From contig NZ_JAGQCV010000004.1 of NCBI RefSeq assembly GCF_024346375.1, forward strand, positions 124,001 to 188,000: a stretch of 64,000 bases of DNA, read 5' to 3'. Below the pieces are notes generated by a model, which was given only the letters and a program-made list of their open reading frames with translations, ran no database searches and was not told the DNA's origin. Made by a program: the position numbers and the translations under genes. Shown here piece after piece: positions 8,875 to 17,861 of this stretch. Source of the stretch: Synechococcus sp. ATX 2A4. GTDB lineage: Bacteria; Cyanobacteriota; Cyanobacteriia; PCC-6307; Cyanobiaceae. How positions within the stretch are numbered: the first letter of the stretch is position 1; each line of letters starts with the position of its first letter.

Positions 8875-9251
8875 CCGAGGGACTTGCGCTGCGGGCGCTG
8901 CGGGCCGCGATCACCGCCGAGGCCAACACCAGCGCCGCCATCGCCGAGGCGGTGGCGGAACTGCTGGATGCCCTGATCGCCCGCAATGGCCTGGAGGGGC
9001 CGCAGGTGCTCTCGGTCACCTTCTCGGCCACCCCCGACCTGAACGCCTGTTTCCCCGCCGCGATCGCCCGCCGCTATCCAGGCTGGGACGGGGTGGCGTT
9101 GCTGGATTGCCAGCAGATGGCCGTCTCCGGAGACCTTCCCCGCTGCATCCGGCTGCTGGCCCATGCCTGGATGGATGCCACCCGCGCTCCTGTGCATCCC
9201 TACCTCCGCGAGGCCGCCCGGCTGCGCCCGGACAGATCCGGTCATAACTGA
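8871..9251 (+). CDS. aroH: Chorismate mutase, AroH type
   Basis: A 126-residue protein of the AroH (Bacillus-type trimeric) chorismate mutase family, which converts chorismate to prephenate on the way to Phe and Tyr. It contains the AroH patterns ALRAAITAEANT near the N-terminus, VLSVTFSATPDLNACFPA at about 47-63, and the terminal segment HPYLREAARLRPD. The ATG at 8871 overlaps the stop of sppA (ATGA), so the two genes are coupled. Confidence 0.85.
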   Translation: MTEGLALRALRAAITAEANTSAAIAEAVAELLDALIARNGLEGPQVLSVTFSATPDLNACFPAAIARRYPGWDGVALLDCQQMAVSGDLPRCIRLLAHAWMDATRAPVHPYLREAARLRPDRSGHN

Positions 9252-9304
9252 CAGATCGGCCGCTGCACCCGCTCGGGCTGAACCATTGGAACGGGAGAGG
9301 GAGA

Positions 9305-9976
9305 ATGGGGCCACAGCCTTTCGGCCCGCCCCCCCGTCCCATGACCCTTCCGTTTCTCGGCTCGCTCCGCTCCCGCCTGGTGCGTCCGGCGTGTTCGTTG
9401 CGGCGGCGTTTGCCTCGGGCCGGCGCAGCGGTGGCTCTGGCCTTGGCCGGTACGGCGCTTGTGGCAGCCATCGGTGATGTGCCGGCAGCCCGCTCACAGG
9501 GCACACCGGGCCTGCTGGAGTTCCGCTGGGACAACAACCGGGATTACCGCAGGCTCTACTTCTTCATGACCGAAACGGCACGCCTGAGGCGGTCGGAGTA
9601 TTACCTGATCTTGAGGCCCAAAGACCGCAACACGGCCATCCTCAAGCTCACGGTGGCAGTGCCCGCCTCCTTTGAGACCAGGATCGAGCCCAAGGACATC
9701 AAGCTCTGCGTCATGCAGGAAGGCGGCATGATGTCGCGCACCCGTTGCAAGGAACAGATTCCTGCCACCATTGAGGTAAACGCCGACGGCAGGGCGATCG
9801 AGATCTTCCCTGATCGCCCCATTCCCGACGACATCACCATCGGGGTGTACATGAATCTGTTCAACCCCTTCAACCCCGGCATGTACCAGTTCAACGCCCT
9901 GGCGCAGGCTCCAGGTGATGTGCCCTTTGCCGGCTATCTGGGCAGTTGGCTGATCCAGATCGACCCCACCAACTGA
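9305..9976 (+). CDS. DUF2808 family exported protein
   Basis: A 223-residue protein with a long basic N-terminus and a hydrophobic stretch (about 40-57) ending in Ala-rich residues, consistent with a signal peptide cleaved near PAARSQG. The mature part contains LLEFRWDNNRDYRRLYFF, LILRPKDRNTAILKLTVAVP and a C-terminal NPFNPGMYQFNALAQAPGDVPFAGYLGSW, which match the cyanobacterial DUF2808 family of unknown function. The ATG at 9305 has a purine-rich GGGAG about 7 nt upstream; ATG 9341 is an alternative. It is probably periplasmic or lumenal. Confidence 0.75.
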   Translation: MGPQPFGPPPRPMTLPFLGSLRSRLVRPACSLRRRLPRAGAAVALALAGTALVAAIGDVPAARSQGTPGLLEFRWDNNRDYRRLYFFMTETARLRRSEYYLILRPKDRNTAILKLTVAVPASFETRIEPKDIKLCVMQEGGMMSRTRCKEQIPATIEVNADGRAIEIFPDRPIPDDITIGVYMNLFNPFNPGMYQFNALAQAPGDVPFAGYLGSWLIQIDPTN

Positions 9977-10044
9977 GCCAAGGCCAACGGGCGCCTGCCT
10001 GATAAGTTGGCCAATCGACCACGAGCAAGACCCCGAGCGGCAGC

Positions 10045-10182
10045 ATGACGAAGCGCACTCTTGAAGGAACCAGCCGCAAACGCAAACGCGTCTCCGGATT
10101 CCGGGTGCGCATGCGCTCCCACACCGGCCGCCGTGTGATCCGCACCCGTCGCCGCCGCGGCCGCGCCCGCCTGGCCGTCTGA
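10045..10182 (+). CDS. rpmH: 50S ribosomal protein L34
   Basis: A 45-residue, extremely basic protein with the L34 pattern [15 protein letters not shown] followed by [15 protein letters not shown] and an Arg-rich end. It binds 23S rRNA in the large subunit. rpmH precedes rnpA by 37 bp, the near-universal bacterial order rpmH-rnpA-(yidD)-yidC. Here yidD is located elsewhere (about 19.8 kb) and a PH-domain gene takes its place. dnaA is not adjacent, as is usual in cyanobacteria. Confidence 0.95.
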   Translation: MTKRTLEGTSRKRKRVSGFRVRMRSHTGRRVIRTRRRRGRARLAV

Positions 10183-10219
10183 CCCGATCCCCCTTGCTGG
10201 GCCCCGTGCGCCCCATTCA

Positions 10220-10606
10220 ATGGCGTTGCCCGCCGGGCTGAGGCTCCGGAGCCGTCGAGCTTTCGACCGGCTCTACCGCAGCGGCCGCAGGCTGCATGGG
10301 TCGCACATGGTGCTGCGGGTGCTTGAGGCTGACCCCTCCCTGCTGAGCGCCAGCAGTCATCACCCTGCCAGCGCCTGCCGTTGCGCTGTGGTGGTGAGCA
10401 GCAAGGTCAGCAAGCTGGCGGTGCGGCGCAACCAGTTGCGGCGACGGCTGCACACCTGGTTGCACCAGCGTTGCGCGGGCCCTATGCCTTCCGGCCGTGC
10501 GCTCTGGCTGCTGCTCAGCCTTAAACCAGGCAGTGCGGACGCAGACCCCGAGGTCTTGCTGGGAGAATGTGAGGAGCTGTTTCGCAAGGCAGGTCTGAAC
10601 CCATGA
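10220..10606 (+). CDS. rnpA: Ribonuclease P protein component
   Basis: A 128-residue basic protein that assists the RNase P RNA in trimming tRNA 5' leaders. The N-terminal LRLRSRRAFDRLYRSGRRL and the conserved arginine-rich motif KLAVRRNQLRRRL (about 72-84) are the RnpA signature. It follows rpmH and overlaps the next gene by 4 nt (ATGA), so the three are likely one transcription unit. Confidence 0.92.
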   Translation: MALPAGLRLRSRRAFDRLYRSGRRLHGSHMVLRVLEADPSLLSASSHHPASACRCAVVVSSKVSKLAVRRNQLRRRLHTWLHQRCAGPMPSGRALWLLLSLKPGSADADPEVLLGECEELFRKAGLNP

Positions 10607-11055
10607 GCGGTAGCTCGGCCGATGGTCTTCCCGTGATCCCCACCATTCCCGAACCCGTCTTCTATGAGGGCGGCCCGGCGAAGGGCGATCTGATCTTCAA
10701 CCTGCTTTTCGGTCTCACCTTGATCGGCATTCCCTTCGCCGTCGGCGCCATCGTGCGGGCGCTGTGGCTGCGCTTCCGCATCACCAGCCGTCGGATTTCC
10801 GTGAGCGGCGGCTGGCTGGGCCGCGACCGCACCCAGGTGGTGTACAGCCAGATCCGCGAGCTGCGCTCGGTGCCCCGCGGCTTCGGCGCCTGGGGCGACA
10901 TGGTGCTGGTGCTCAACGATGGCGCCAAGCTCGAGATGCGCTCGGTGCCCCGCTTCCGCGAAACAGAGTCCTACATCCTTGAGCGCATGGCCGCCAAGAG
11001 CAGCGCCGCCCCAGGCACGAAGGGATTCGGCGATGCCCAGCTGGCCACGGCCTGA
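10603..11055 (+). CDS. PH-domain-like membrane protein
   Basis: A 150-residue protein with two adjacent hydrophobic segments (about 28-52) followed by a bacterial pleckstrin-homology-like region ([37 protein letters not shown]) of the type found in YdbS/YdbT-like proteins. It sits between rnpA and yidC, a position conserved in cyanobacteria, so a link to membrane protein insertion is suggested by context only. The start overlaps the stop of rnpA. Confidence 0.72.
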   Translation: MSGSSADGLPVIPTIPEPVFYEGGPAKGDLIFNLLFGLTLIGIPFAVGAIVRALWLRFRITSRRISVSGGWLGRDRTQVVYSQIRELRSVPRGFGAWGDMVLVLNDGAKLEMRSVPRFRETESYILERMAAKSSAAPGTKGFGDAQLATA

Positions 11056-11144
11056 CGCCCTCCACCTCCCCCGGTGCGCTCGCTCTGCCCCATTGGTCGG
11101 GCACACTGGGCCGATCAGATCCTTCCCCCCGTCGCCACCCCGCT

Positions 11145-12287
11145 GTGATCGGCTACATCTCCGACAACCTGCTGCTCCCCATCCTCGATTTTTTCTACGG
11201 ATTGGTGCCGAGCTACGGGCTGGCCATCATCGCGCTCACCGTGGTGATCCGGCTGGCGCTCTTCCCACTGAGCGCCGGCTCCATCCGCAGCGCCCGCCGC
11301 ATGCGCATCGCCCAGCCGGTGATGCAGAAGCGGCAGGCGGAAATCAAGTCGCGCTACGCCAGCAACCCCCAGAAGCAGCAGGAGGAGCTGGGCAAGCTGA
11401 TGAAGGAGTTCGGCAGCCCCCTGGCCGGCTGCCTGCCGCTGGTGGTGCAGATGCCGATCCTGTTCGCCCTGTTCGCCACCCTCAGGGGATCCCCCTTCGC
11501 TGATGTGCCCTACACGCTGAACCTGAAGGTGCTTCCCGCCGACCAGATCGCTGCAGTGGAATCGAAGCCGTTCAACAGCGCCAGCCATTCGATCTTCATC
11601 ACCGAAACCAGCCACGTGCCGGTGGTGGCCAGCCTTGAACAGGGCACCAAACTCGGTGTCGGCGACACCGCGCAGATTGAGCTGCACACCCGTGAGGGCA
11701 AGCCGTTCAGCGCCGTGCTCGCCGATGTGGAGAACGGCTCGGCCTTCCTGCCCACCTGGTCGGTGACCAAAGGCGAAGACGTGGTGGCGGTGAGCGACGA
11801 CGGCAAGATCATGGCCATCGGCACCGGTGACGCCACGGTGGAGGCCAAGGTGCCCGGCCTGGCGGCCCGCAGCGGCTTCCTGTTTATCAAGGCCCTTGGT
11901 CAGGTGGGCTTCTACACCGATGGGGCGATCAACTGGGACATCGCCATCCTGGTGGGAGCCTTTGGTGCCAGCCTGTTCGCGTCCCAGATTCTCTCGGGCA
12001 TGGGGATGCCTCCGAATCCGCAGCAGTCCACCGCCAACAAGATCACGCCCGTGATGATCACCGGCATGTTCCTGTTCTTCCCGTTGCCCGCCGGCGTATT
12101 GCTTTACATGGTGGTGGCGAACATTTTCCAGGGCTTGCAGACCTTCCTGCTCACCCGTGAAGCCCTTCCTGACAATCTCCAGGAGATTCTTGACCAGCAG
12201 CTGGCCCAGCAGACCGTGGCTGTGGCGGCCAGCGGCGGTGCCGGCACCCTCGATCGTCTGCCATTTGAGCCTAAGAGCAAGAAGTGA
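11145..12287 (+). CDS. yidC: Membrane protein insertase YidC/Oxa1 with a large inserted domain
   Basis: A 380-residue YidC/Oxa1/Alb3 insertase that places proteins, including photosynthetic ones, in the plasma and thylakoid membranes. The core starts with [34 protein letters not shown], carrying the conserved arginine of the hydrophilic groove, then the charged cytoplasmic loop and [18 protein letters not shown]. Between about residues 130 and 250 there is an extra hydrophilic domain with a beta-rich, Ig-like (BIG2-like) end ([23 protein letters not shown]) before the last helices. Starts at GTG 11145. It overlaps the following gene by 4 nt. Confidence 0.92.
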   Translation: MIGYISDNLLLPILDFFYGLVPSYGLAIIALTVVIRLALFPLSAGSIRSARRMRIAQPVMQKRQAEIKSRYASNPQKQQEELGKLMKEFGSPLAGCLPLVVQMPILFALFATLRGSPFADVPYTLNLKVLPADQIAAVESKPFNSASHSIFITETSHVPVVASLEQGTKLGVGDTAQIELHTREGKPFSAVLADVENGSAFLPTWSVTKGEDVVAVSDDGKIMAIGTGDATVEAKVPGLAARSGFLFIKALGQVGFYTDGAINWDIAILVGAFGASLFASQILSGMGMPPNPQQSTANKITPVMITGMFLFFPLPAGVLLYMVVANIFQGLQTFLLTREALPDNLQEILDQQLAQQTVAVAASGGAGTLDRLPFEPKSKK

Positions 12288-12829
12288 CCGCGCGCGGCTC
12301 TTCCCACCCTCCGCAGCCGTCGCCGCTTCAGCCGATCAGCCTTCAGCAGCTGCGGCTGATGCCCCTGGGCTGCCACTGGCAGGTTGACCAGCATCTGCCT
12401 TCCCTCACCAGCCTCACCCCGGTGCGGGGCGCGATCACTGCCCTGCATGGCGGCAGCGTGCTTGAGGTGAGCGGTGAGGCGCACACGATCATCACCCTCT
12501 GCTGTGACCGCTGCCTGCGCCACTACAACCAGCCGATTCGGTTTACAGCGCGCGAACCCCTCTGGATCGGCGTGGACGAGCCGAGCGAAGCAGCCGACGA
12601 TCCGCTCCATGGCCCCTGCGAGCGCCTCGATCCCCAGGGCAGTTTTGATCCCGCCCATTGGCTGTTCGAGCAGCTCAGCCTGCAATGGCCCGTGCGCAAC
12701 CATTGCGGTCCTGAGTGCCCCGGTCCCGCCACCTGGAGCACCGACGACACGCCCGCGGTCCCGGACGCCTCTGCCCAGGATGGTGCCGTGACCGACCCGC
12801 GCTGGGCGCGGTTGCGCGAGCTCCGCTGA
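12284..12829 (+). CDS. YceD family protein (DUF177)
   Basis: A 181-residue protein with the DUF177/YceD pattern, including the CDRCLRHY cysteine pair at about residues 64-71. A later pair of cysteines (HCGPECPGP) and the terminal [11 protein letters not shown] match the usual CPNCG...DPRWAKL ending. In other bacteria yceD is linked to 23S rRNA metabolism and rpmF; in plants a homologue is needed for plastid 23S rRNA. Its GTG start overlaps the yidC stop (GTGA). A metal-binding role for the cysteines is inference. Confidence 0.75.
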   Translation: MTARGSSHPPQPSPLQPISLQQLRLMPLGCHWQVDQHLPSLTSLTPVRGAITALHGGSVLEVSGEAHTIITLCCDRCLRHYNQPIRFTAREPLWIGVDEPSEAADDPLHGPCERLDPQGSFDPAHWLFEQLSLQWPVRNHCGPECPGPATWSTDDTPAVPDASAQDGAVTDPRWARLRELR

Positions 12830-12882
12830 TCCGTTCCCATGCCCTCCGCCGCCCTCCCGTTCAGCAGCTCTGAAGCAGGCCG

Positions 12883-14385
12883 ATGACGGAGCCCTGGATC
12901 GACCAGCTGGATCTGCTGATCCGTTCGCGCACGCCGATCCTCTGGATCCGCAGCTCTGAGGAGGAGCGCATCCAGGCACTGCTCACCACGGCGGCGGAGC
13001 GGCTGGGTCAGCGGTTGCTGCTGCGCTGGGACTTCGTTCAAGGACTGCAGGGCCTGCCCAACCGCCAGGGAGAAGCGGCCCGCAATCCGATGGCGGCGCT
13101 CGACAGCATCGAATCCCTGCCGGCAGATCAGCCGGCGATTCTGCTGCTGCTGGATTTCAACCGCTACTGCGACGACCCGGGCATATCCCGCCGCCTGCGC
13201 AACCTGGCCACCAGCCTGCGCCGCCAGCCCCGCACATTGGTGATCACCGCCCCCGACTGGCAGCTGCCGCGCGAATTGGAGGAGTGCGTCACCGTGCTGG
13301 AGCTGCCCCTGCCCAGCCCCGTGGAGATCAGTCAGCTGCTCACCAACATCGGCCGGGCCAGCGGCCGGCCGCCGGAGCCGGCCCTGTTGGAGCAGCTGGC
13401 GCACTGCTGCAGTGGCCTCACCGAGCAGCGCATCCGCCAGGTGGCCGCCCGGGCACTGGCCCGCCGGGGGCAGCTCGGTGAAGCCGACCTCACCGAGGTG
13501 CTGGAGGAGAAGCGGCAGGCGATCGCCCGCAGCGAACTGCTGGAGTACTGCCCCACCGAAGCCAGCCCCTCCGACATCGGCGGCCTCGAGGCCCTCAAGC
13601 ACTGGTTGAAGCAGCGCAAGCTGGCCTTCAGTGACGAGGCCGAGCGCTACGGCCTGCCGCTCCCCCGCGGCGTGCTGCTGGTCGGTCCGCAGGGCACGGG
13701 CAAATCGCTCACCGCCAAGGCGATCGCCCATAGCTGGGCGATGCCGCTGCTGCGCCTCGATGTGGGGCGCCTGTTCGCCGGATTGGTGGGGGCCAGCGAG
13801 GCCCGTACCCGCGACATGATCCGCCGCGCCGAGGCGATGGCCCCCTGCGTGCTCTGGATCGACGAGATCGACAAGGGCTTCGGTGGCGACAGCCGCAGCG
13901 ATGGTGGCACCAGCCAGCGGGTGCTGGCCAGCCTGCTCACCTGGATGTCAGAGAAAACCTCTGCCGTGTTCGTGGTGGCCACCGCCAACGGGGTGGACAG
14001 CCTGCCCCCCGAGCTGATGCGCAAGGGGCGCTTCGACGAGATCTTCCTGCTCGATCTGCCGGATGCGGCCGAGCGGCTGGCGATTCTCGATCTGCAGCTG
14101 CGCCGGCGGCGCCCCCAGCACCACATTCCCCTTGAGGTGCTGGTGGACCGCACCGATGGTTTCTCCGGAGCGGAACTGGAGCAGGTGGTGGTGGAGGCCA
14201 TGCACCTGGCTTTCGGCGACCACCGGGAGTTCGGCGAACCCGATCTGATCGCCGCCGCCAGTGATCTGGTGCCGCTGTCGCGCACGGCGCGGGAACAACT
14301 GGAAGCGCTCAAGCACTGGGCCGAGAGTGGCCGTGCCCGCCCAGCCTCCAGATTGCGCGGCGTAACGAAAACAGACGCCGGGTAA
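12883..14385 (+). CDS. ycf46: AAA ATPase, Ycf46 family
   Basis: A 500-residue protein. The N-terminal half (1-about 220) is helical and specific to Ycf46. The C-terminal half is an AAA module with Walker A GPQGTGKSLTAKAIA at about 267-281, Walker B VLWIDEIDK near 325, and a late FSGAELEQVVVEAM sensor-2-like helix. Ycf46 is conserved in cyanobacteria and some algal plastids and has been implicated in CO2 uptake or photosynthesis regulation; the mechanism is unknown. The stop codon lies inside a 20-bp tandem repeat (see separate entry). Confidence 0.88.
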   Translation: MTEPWIDQLDLLIRSRTPILWIRSSEEERIQALLTTAAERLGQRLLLRWDFVQGLQGLPNRQGEAARNPMAALDSIESLPADQPAILLLLDFNRYCDDPGISRRLRNLATSLRRQPRTLVITAPDWQLPRELEECVTVLELPLPSPVEISQLLTNIGRASGRPPEPALLEQLAHCCSGLTEQRIRQVAARALARRGQLGEADLTEVLEEKRQAIARSELLEYCPTEASPSDIGGLEALKHWLKQRKLAFSDEAERYGLPLPRGVLLVGPQGTGKSLTAKAIAHSWAMPLLRLDVGRLFAGLVGASEARTRDMIRRAEAMAPCVLWIDEIDKGFGGDSRSDGGTSQRVLASLLTWMSEKTSAVFVVATANGVDSLPPELMRKGRFDEIFLLDLPDAAERLAILDLQLRRRRPQHHIPLEVLVDRTDGFSGAELEQVVVEAMHLAFGDHREFGEPDLIAAASDLVPLSRTAREQLEALKHWAESGRARPASRLRGVTKTDAG

Positions 14386-14431
14386 CGAACCCCGACGCCG
14401 GGTAACGAAACCCGGGGAATGCCTAATTCCC
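14362..14431. repeat. 20-bp tandem repeat with nested hairpins at the 3' end of ycf46
   Basis: Two full units and one partial unit beginning GTAACGAA (14362-14381, 14382-14401, 14402-14416). The ycf46 stop TAA is inside the second unit. The unit boundaries can fold: CCGGGT (14398-14403) pairs with ACCCGG (14410-14415), and GGGAAT (14415-14420) pairs with ATTCCC (14426-14431). There is no T-run, so a canonical terminator is not shown; an mRNA 3'-end structure is possible. Confidence 0.7.
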
Positions 14432-14475
14432 AGCAATTTCCATCCCTACGGTGCCGTGCAGTTGTACAGAACACC

Positions 14476-14634
14476 GTGGATCGTCCTGCCGTTGCTACCC
14501 AGATCGCCGTGGCTTGTCTAGGTGCCGGTGTGGTGACCACCTTCGCCGTGGCCCAGGGTCAGAACCCCCTCACCGCGCTCGGCATCACCCTGTTTTCTGC
14601 ACTTGCCGCTGTGATGGTGGGTCAGGTTCTCTGA
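14476..14634 (+). CDS. Small hydrophobic protein, unknown function
   Basis: A reading frame of about 52 residues from GTG 14476 with one hydrophobic segment (IAVACLGAGVVTTFAVA) and a second near the end (LTALGITLFSALAAVMVGQVL). It would be a two-helix membrane protein. An ATG at 14419 would add 19 poorly hydrophobic residues that lie on the hairpin region, so the GTG is preferred. It lies between ycf46 and the dehydrogenase gene on the same strand. No recognised family. Confidence 0.45.
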   Translation: MDRPAVATQIAVACLGAGVVTTFAVAQGQNPLTALGITLFSALAAVMVGQVL

Positions 14635-14714
14635 CCGGCCTCGGCGCGAGGATGGGGACATTGCCGCCTGGTTAGGGTCGGCTTGAAGATCCATCCTTTT
14701 CGCCTGCTTTGGTC

Positions 14715-15779
14715 ATGGATCCTGCGAAGCCTTCGCTGAGCGGCCCGGCCCCTGCCCCAGTGCTTGAGCCCCCTGCCACAGATTTCACGGTGGCGGTGTT
14801 TGATGCCAAGCCTTATGACCGCCTGCATCTGCCGGCCTGCACTGGGGCCGATGTGCAGCTGCGCTTTCTAGGGTTTCGCCTCACGGCTGACACCGCTGCT
14901 GCTGCTGAGGGCGCTCGGGCGGTCTGTGTGTTCGTGAACGATGTAGTGGATCGGGCCTGCATTCAGCAATTGGTGGCCAGGGGAATCACACTCGTGGCAT
15001 TGCGCTGCACCGGCTTCAACAACATTGATCTGGATTCGGCCCGGGAATTGGGGCTCACGGTGACCCATGTTCCCGCCTATTCCCCATATGCGGTGGCTGA
15101 ACATGCCGTGGCATTGTTGTTGAGCTTGAACCGCAAGATTCATCGCGCCTATAACCGGGTGCGGGAAATGAATTTCTCACTTCAGGGTCTGGTGGGCAGC
15201 GATCTGCATCGCAAGACGGTGGGAATCGTGGGCACGGGCAAGATCGGCAAGATCGTGGCGCACATCCTTCACGGCTTCGGCATGGTGGTGGTGGCCTACG
15301 ACCCCTATCCGGATGCCGCCTGGGCGGCGCGCGAAGGCATCACCTATCTCGACCCGATCACATTGGCCTCAATGAGCGATGTGATCTCCCTGCACGTTCC
15401 GCTCACCCCAGAAACCCATCACATCATCCGGCGCGAAACCATCGAGCGCATGAAGCCCGGTGTGATTCTCGTCAATGTCAGCCGCGGTGGCCTGATCGAC
15501 ACTTCAGCGTTGATCGAGGCACTCAAATCGGGCCGCCTTGGTGGTGTGGCGCTTGATGTCTACGAAGAGGAGGAGGGGGTGTTCTTTGAGGATCTCTCCA
15601 GCCATGTGCTCCAGGACGACCTGCTGGCCAGGTTGCTCACCTTCCCGAACGTGCTGATCACCGCCCATCAGGCCTTCCTCACCCATGAGGCCCTCGGTGA
15701 CATCGCCCACGTCACCGGCGCCAATCTCCGCGCCCTTGCCGCGGGCCAGCCGTTCGTGAAGGGTTCCGTGCTCAGCTGA
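14715..15779 (+). CDS. 2-hydroxyacid dehydrogenase (D-lactate dehydrogenase-like)
   Basis: A 354-residue D-isomer-specific 2-hydroxyacid dehydrogenase. The NAD-binding loop is GIVGTGKIGKIVA (about residues 172-184), preceded by the family pattern ALRCTGFNNIDL and followed by the catalytic-region segments LHVPLTPETHHII, NVSRGGLID and the histidine in ITAHQAFLT. The details (FNNIDL, YEEEEGVFFED) resemble fermentative D-lactate dehydrogenase LdhA. It likely reduces pyruvate to D-lactate with NADH. The ATG at 14715 is used rather than TTG 14709. It is followed after 18 bp by the lyase gene. Confidence 0.83.
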   Translation: MDPAKPSLSGPAPAPVLEPPATDFTVAVFDAKPYDRLHLPACTGADVQLRFLGFRLTADTAAAAEGARAVCVFVNDVVDRACIQQLVARGITLVALRCTGFNNIDLDSARELGLTVTHVPAYSPYAVAEHAVALLLSLNRKIHRAYNRVREMNFSLQGLVGSDLHRKTVGIVGTGKIGKIVAHILHGFGMVVVAYDPYPDAAWAAREGITYLDPITLASMSDVISLHVPLTPETHHIIRRETIERMKPGVILVNVSRGGLIDTSALIEALKSGRLGGVALDVYEEEEGVFFEDLSSHVLQDDLLARLLTFPNVLITAHQAFLTHEALGDIAHVTGANLRALAAGQPFVKGSVLS

Positions 15780-15797
15780 AGGCGTCACAGCCCTCCC

Positions 15798-16979
15798 ATG
15801 CACCCACACACCCCTGCCCAGCTGCGGCAGCTCATGCCCGCGCTGGCCAACAAGAGCTATTTCAACTACGGCGGCCAGGGCCCCCTGCCAACGCCCTCAC
15901 TGGCGGCGATCACCGCCAGCTGGCAACGGTTGCAGGAGCTGGGTCCGTTCACCGCTGAGGTCTGGCCCTGGCTGTCGGCCCAGGTGAGCGGCCTGCGCGG
16001 AGTTCTGGCGGAAGGCTGCGGTGTTCCTCCCGCGCGGTTGGCGCTCACCGAAAACGTGTCCAGCGGCTGCGTGCTGCCGCTCTGGGGGCTTCCCTGGCAG
16101 CCCGGCGACGCGCTGCTGATCGGTGATTGCGAGCACCCCGGCATCGTGGCGGCCTGCCGCGAGCTGGCGCGCCGCGAAGGCCTCAGCCTCGATACCCTGG
16201 CGGTGAAGGACATTCGCGGTGATTCCGCAGCGGCGGTGGACGGCGCCGTGCTGACGGCCCTTGAGGCTGCGCTGACCCCACGCACCCGCTTGGTGGTGCT
16301 CTCCCACCTGCTCTGGAATACCGGCCTGGTGATGCCGATCGCGGCAGTGGCGGCGCGGCTGCAGGAGCACGTCCGCCACCCGTGGTTGCTGGTGGATGCG
16401 GCCCAGTCGGTGGGGAGCCTGCCGGTGGCCGAAGCCGCCAGCCTGGCCGACATCTACGCCTTCACAGGCCACAAGTGGTGCTGTGGCCCTGAAGGACTCG
16501 GTGGGGTGGCGCTGTCGGCGCGCCTGCTGGTGGAGTCGCAGCCCACGCTGGGCGGCTGGCGCAGCCTGGCGAACGAATCACGCCAAGGCAGTGCCTGGCA
16601 CGCCGACAGCCGCCGGTTTGAGGTGGCCACCTCCTGCACGCCGCTGCTGGCCGGCCTGCACACCTCGCTGGAATTGCTGGAGTCGCTGGGATCGTGTGAG
16701 CAGCGGCTCGCGCTGATCCAGGAGCGCAGTGGCCAGCTCTGGCGGGGTTTGCAGGAGGTGAATGGAATCACGCCGTTGCTCAGCGCTGCGCCGCCCGCTG
16801 GTCTGGTGAGCTTCACCGTGGAAGGTCAGGCTCCAGAAGCGGTGGTGCAGGCCCTCGGTCAGCAGGGCCTCTGGCTTCGCAGCCTGGACGATCCTGCCTG
16901 TGTGCGTGCCTGCACCCATGTGACCACCAGCGCAGCAGAAGTGGAACGGCTGCTGGACGCCTTGCGTCAGCTGGTGTGA
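15798..16979 (+). CDS. Class V aminotransferase-fold enzyme, L-cysteine/cystine lyase (C-DES)-like
   Basis: A 393-residue PLP enzyme of the NifS-like superfamily. It has the start SYFNYGGQGPLP, which is characteristic of cyanobacterial C-DES proteins that release sulfide or persulfide from cyst(e)ine. The cofactor lysine is in FTGHKWCCGPEGLGG (about residue 226), and the upstream PLP aspartate is in LLVDAAQSVG. It lacks the flexible cysteine loop of true NifS/IscS desulfurases in the expected C-terminal region. It follows the dehydrogenase closely and is probably cotranscribed. Confidence 0.75.
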   Translation: MHPHTPAQLRQLMPALANKSYFNYGGQGPLPTPSLAAITASWQRLQELGPFTAEVWPWLSAQVSGLRGVLAEGCGVPPARLALTENVSSGCVLPLWGLPWQPGDALLIGDCEHPGIVAACRELARREGLSLDTLAVKDIRGDSAAAVDGAVLTALEAALTPRTRLVVLSHLLWNTGLVMPIAAVAARLQEHVRHPWLLVDAAQSVGSLPVAEAASLADIYAFTGHKWCCGPEGLGGVALSARLLVESQPTLGGWRSLANESRQGSAWHADSRRFEVATSCTPLLAGLHTSLELLESLGSCEQRLALIQERSGQLWRGLQEVNGITPLLSAAPPAGLVSFTVEGQAPEAVVQALGQQGLWLRSLDDPACVRACTHVTTSAAEVERLLDALRQLV

Positions 16980-16983
16980 TCGC

Positions 16984-17727
16984 TCAGCTGACCGTGTCGG
17001 AGGCCATCAGGGTGCGGTGCACCCAGCCCGCCAACAGGGCGCCGGCGATCGGCGCCACCCAGAACAGCCACAGTTGTGCCATCGCATCGCCGCCGACCCA
17101 GACCGCCACAGCGGTGCTGCGCGCAGGGTTCACGGAGGTGTTGGTGACGGGGATGCTGATCAGGTGGATCAGGGTGAGGCTGAGGCCGATCGGCACCCCG
17201 GCAAAGCCACCGGGAGCCAGACGATCGGTGGCGCCCATGATCACCAGCAGGAACACGAAGGTGAGAATCACTTCGATCACCAGTGCCGCCAGGAAGCCAT
17301 AGCCGCCGGGGGAGTGAGCCCCCCAGCCGTTGGTGGCCAGTGGATTGCCGCCGGTGAGCGCGAAGCCCTCGCGGCCACTGGCCACGAGCAGGATCACGCC
17401 GCCGGCGATCACCCCGCCGAGCACCTGGGCGATCACGTAGGGGAGCAGCTGGGAGCCGGGAAACTTGCCGCCGGCCCACAGCCCGAAGCTGACGGCCGGG
17501 TTGATGTGGCAGCCGGAGATATGGCCAAAGGTGTAGACCATGGTCAGCAGGGTCAGACCGAAGGCGAGCGAGACGCCGAGGAAGCCCAGGCCGAGGGGGT
17601 TGGCGGCGGGGTTGTCGTACGGGAAGACAGCTGCCAGCACGGCGCTGCCGCAGCCTCCGAGCACCAACCAGAAGGTGCCGATCAGTTCAGCGAAGAACTT
17701 CTTCGCCAGTGGAACACTGGAGGCCAT
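16984..17727 (-). CDS. aqpZ: Aquaporin Z (MIP family water channel)
   Basis: A 247-residue channel with six hydrophobic helices and the two half-helix NPA boxes, HINPAVSFG (about residues 74-82) and TSVNPARS (about 196-203). The selectivity arginine follows the second NPA (NPAR), as in water-selective aquaporins. The extended loops between helices 3 and 4 are usual in cyanobacterial AqpZ. It is located in the plasma membrane. The stop lies 4 bp from the convergent lyase gene, and the 133-bp region upstream of its ATG (17728-17860) is AT-richer than its surroundings. Confidence 0.92.
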   Translation of the reverse strand: MASSVPLAKKFFAELIGTFWLVLGGCGSAVLAAVFPYDNPAANPLGLGFLGVSLAFGLTLLTMVYTFGHISGCHINPAVSFGLWAGGKFPGSQLLPYVIAQVLGGVIAGGVILLVASGREGFALTGGNPLATNGWGAHSPGGYGFLAALVIEVILTFVFLLVIMGATDRLAPGGFAGVPIGLSLTLIHLISIPVTNTSVNPARSTAVAVWVGGDAMAQLWLFWVAPIAGALLAGWVHRTLMASDTVS

Positions 17728-17845
17728 GGGGGGAAAGCAGCGTTGTCGCGGTTTATCTTCTCACCGCCCGGGGCTCGCTTTCGCTCCTTTTGTGATCAAT
17801 CGCACTATTTTGCAGCGCGGCCCACCTGAGGAGCTTGGTCCCCGC

Positions 17846-17861
17846 ACGGGCGGATGCCCGT
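17846..17861 (-). repeat. Short hairpin at the murE stop codon
   Basis: ACGGGC (17846-17851) and GCCCGT (17856-17861) are complementary with a 4-base loop, placing a small GC-rich hairpin at the end of murE. There is no T-run after it on the minus strand, so factor-independent termination is not supported. It might stabilise the mRNA 3' end. Confidence 0.35.

Noticed and set aside
17728-17860. A CRP- or NtcA-like site upstream of aqpZ (near GTGCGATTGATCACA)
   Set aside because: Half-site spacing does not fit TGTGA-N6-TCACA or GTA-N8-TAC, so a specific regulator cannot be supported.
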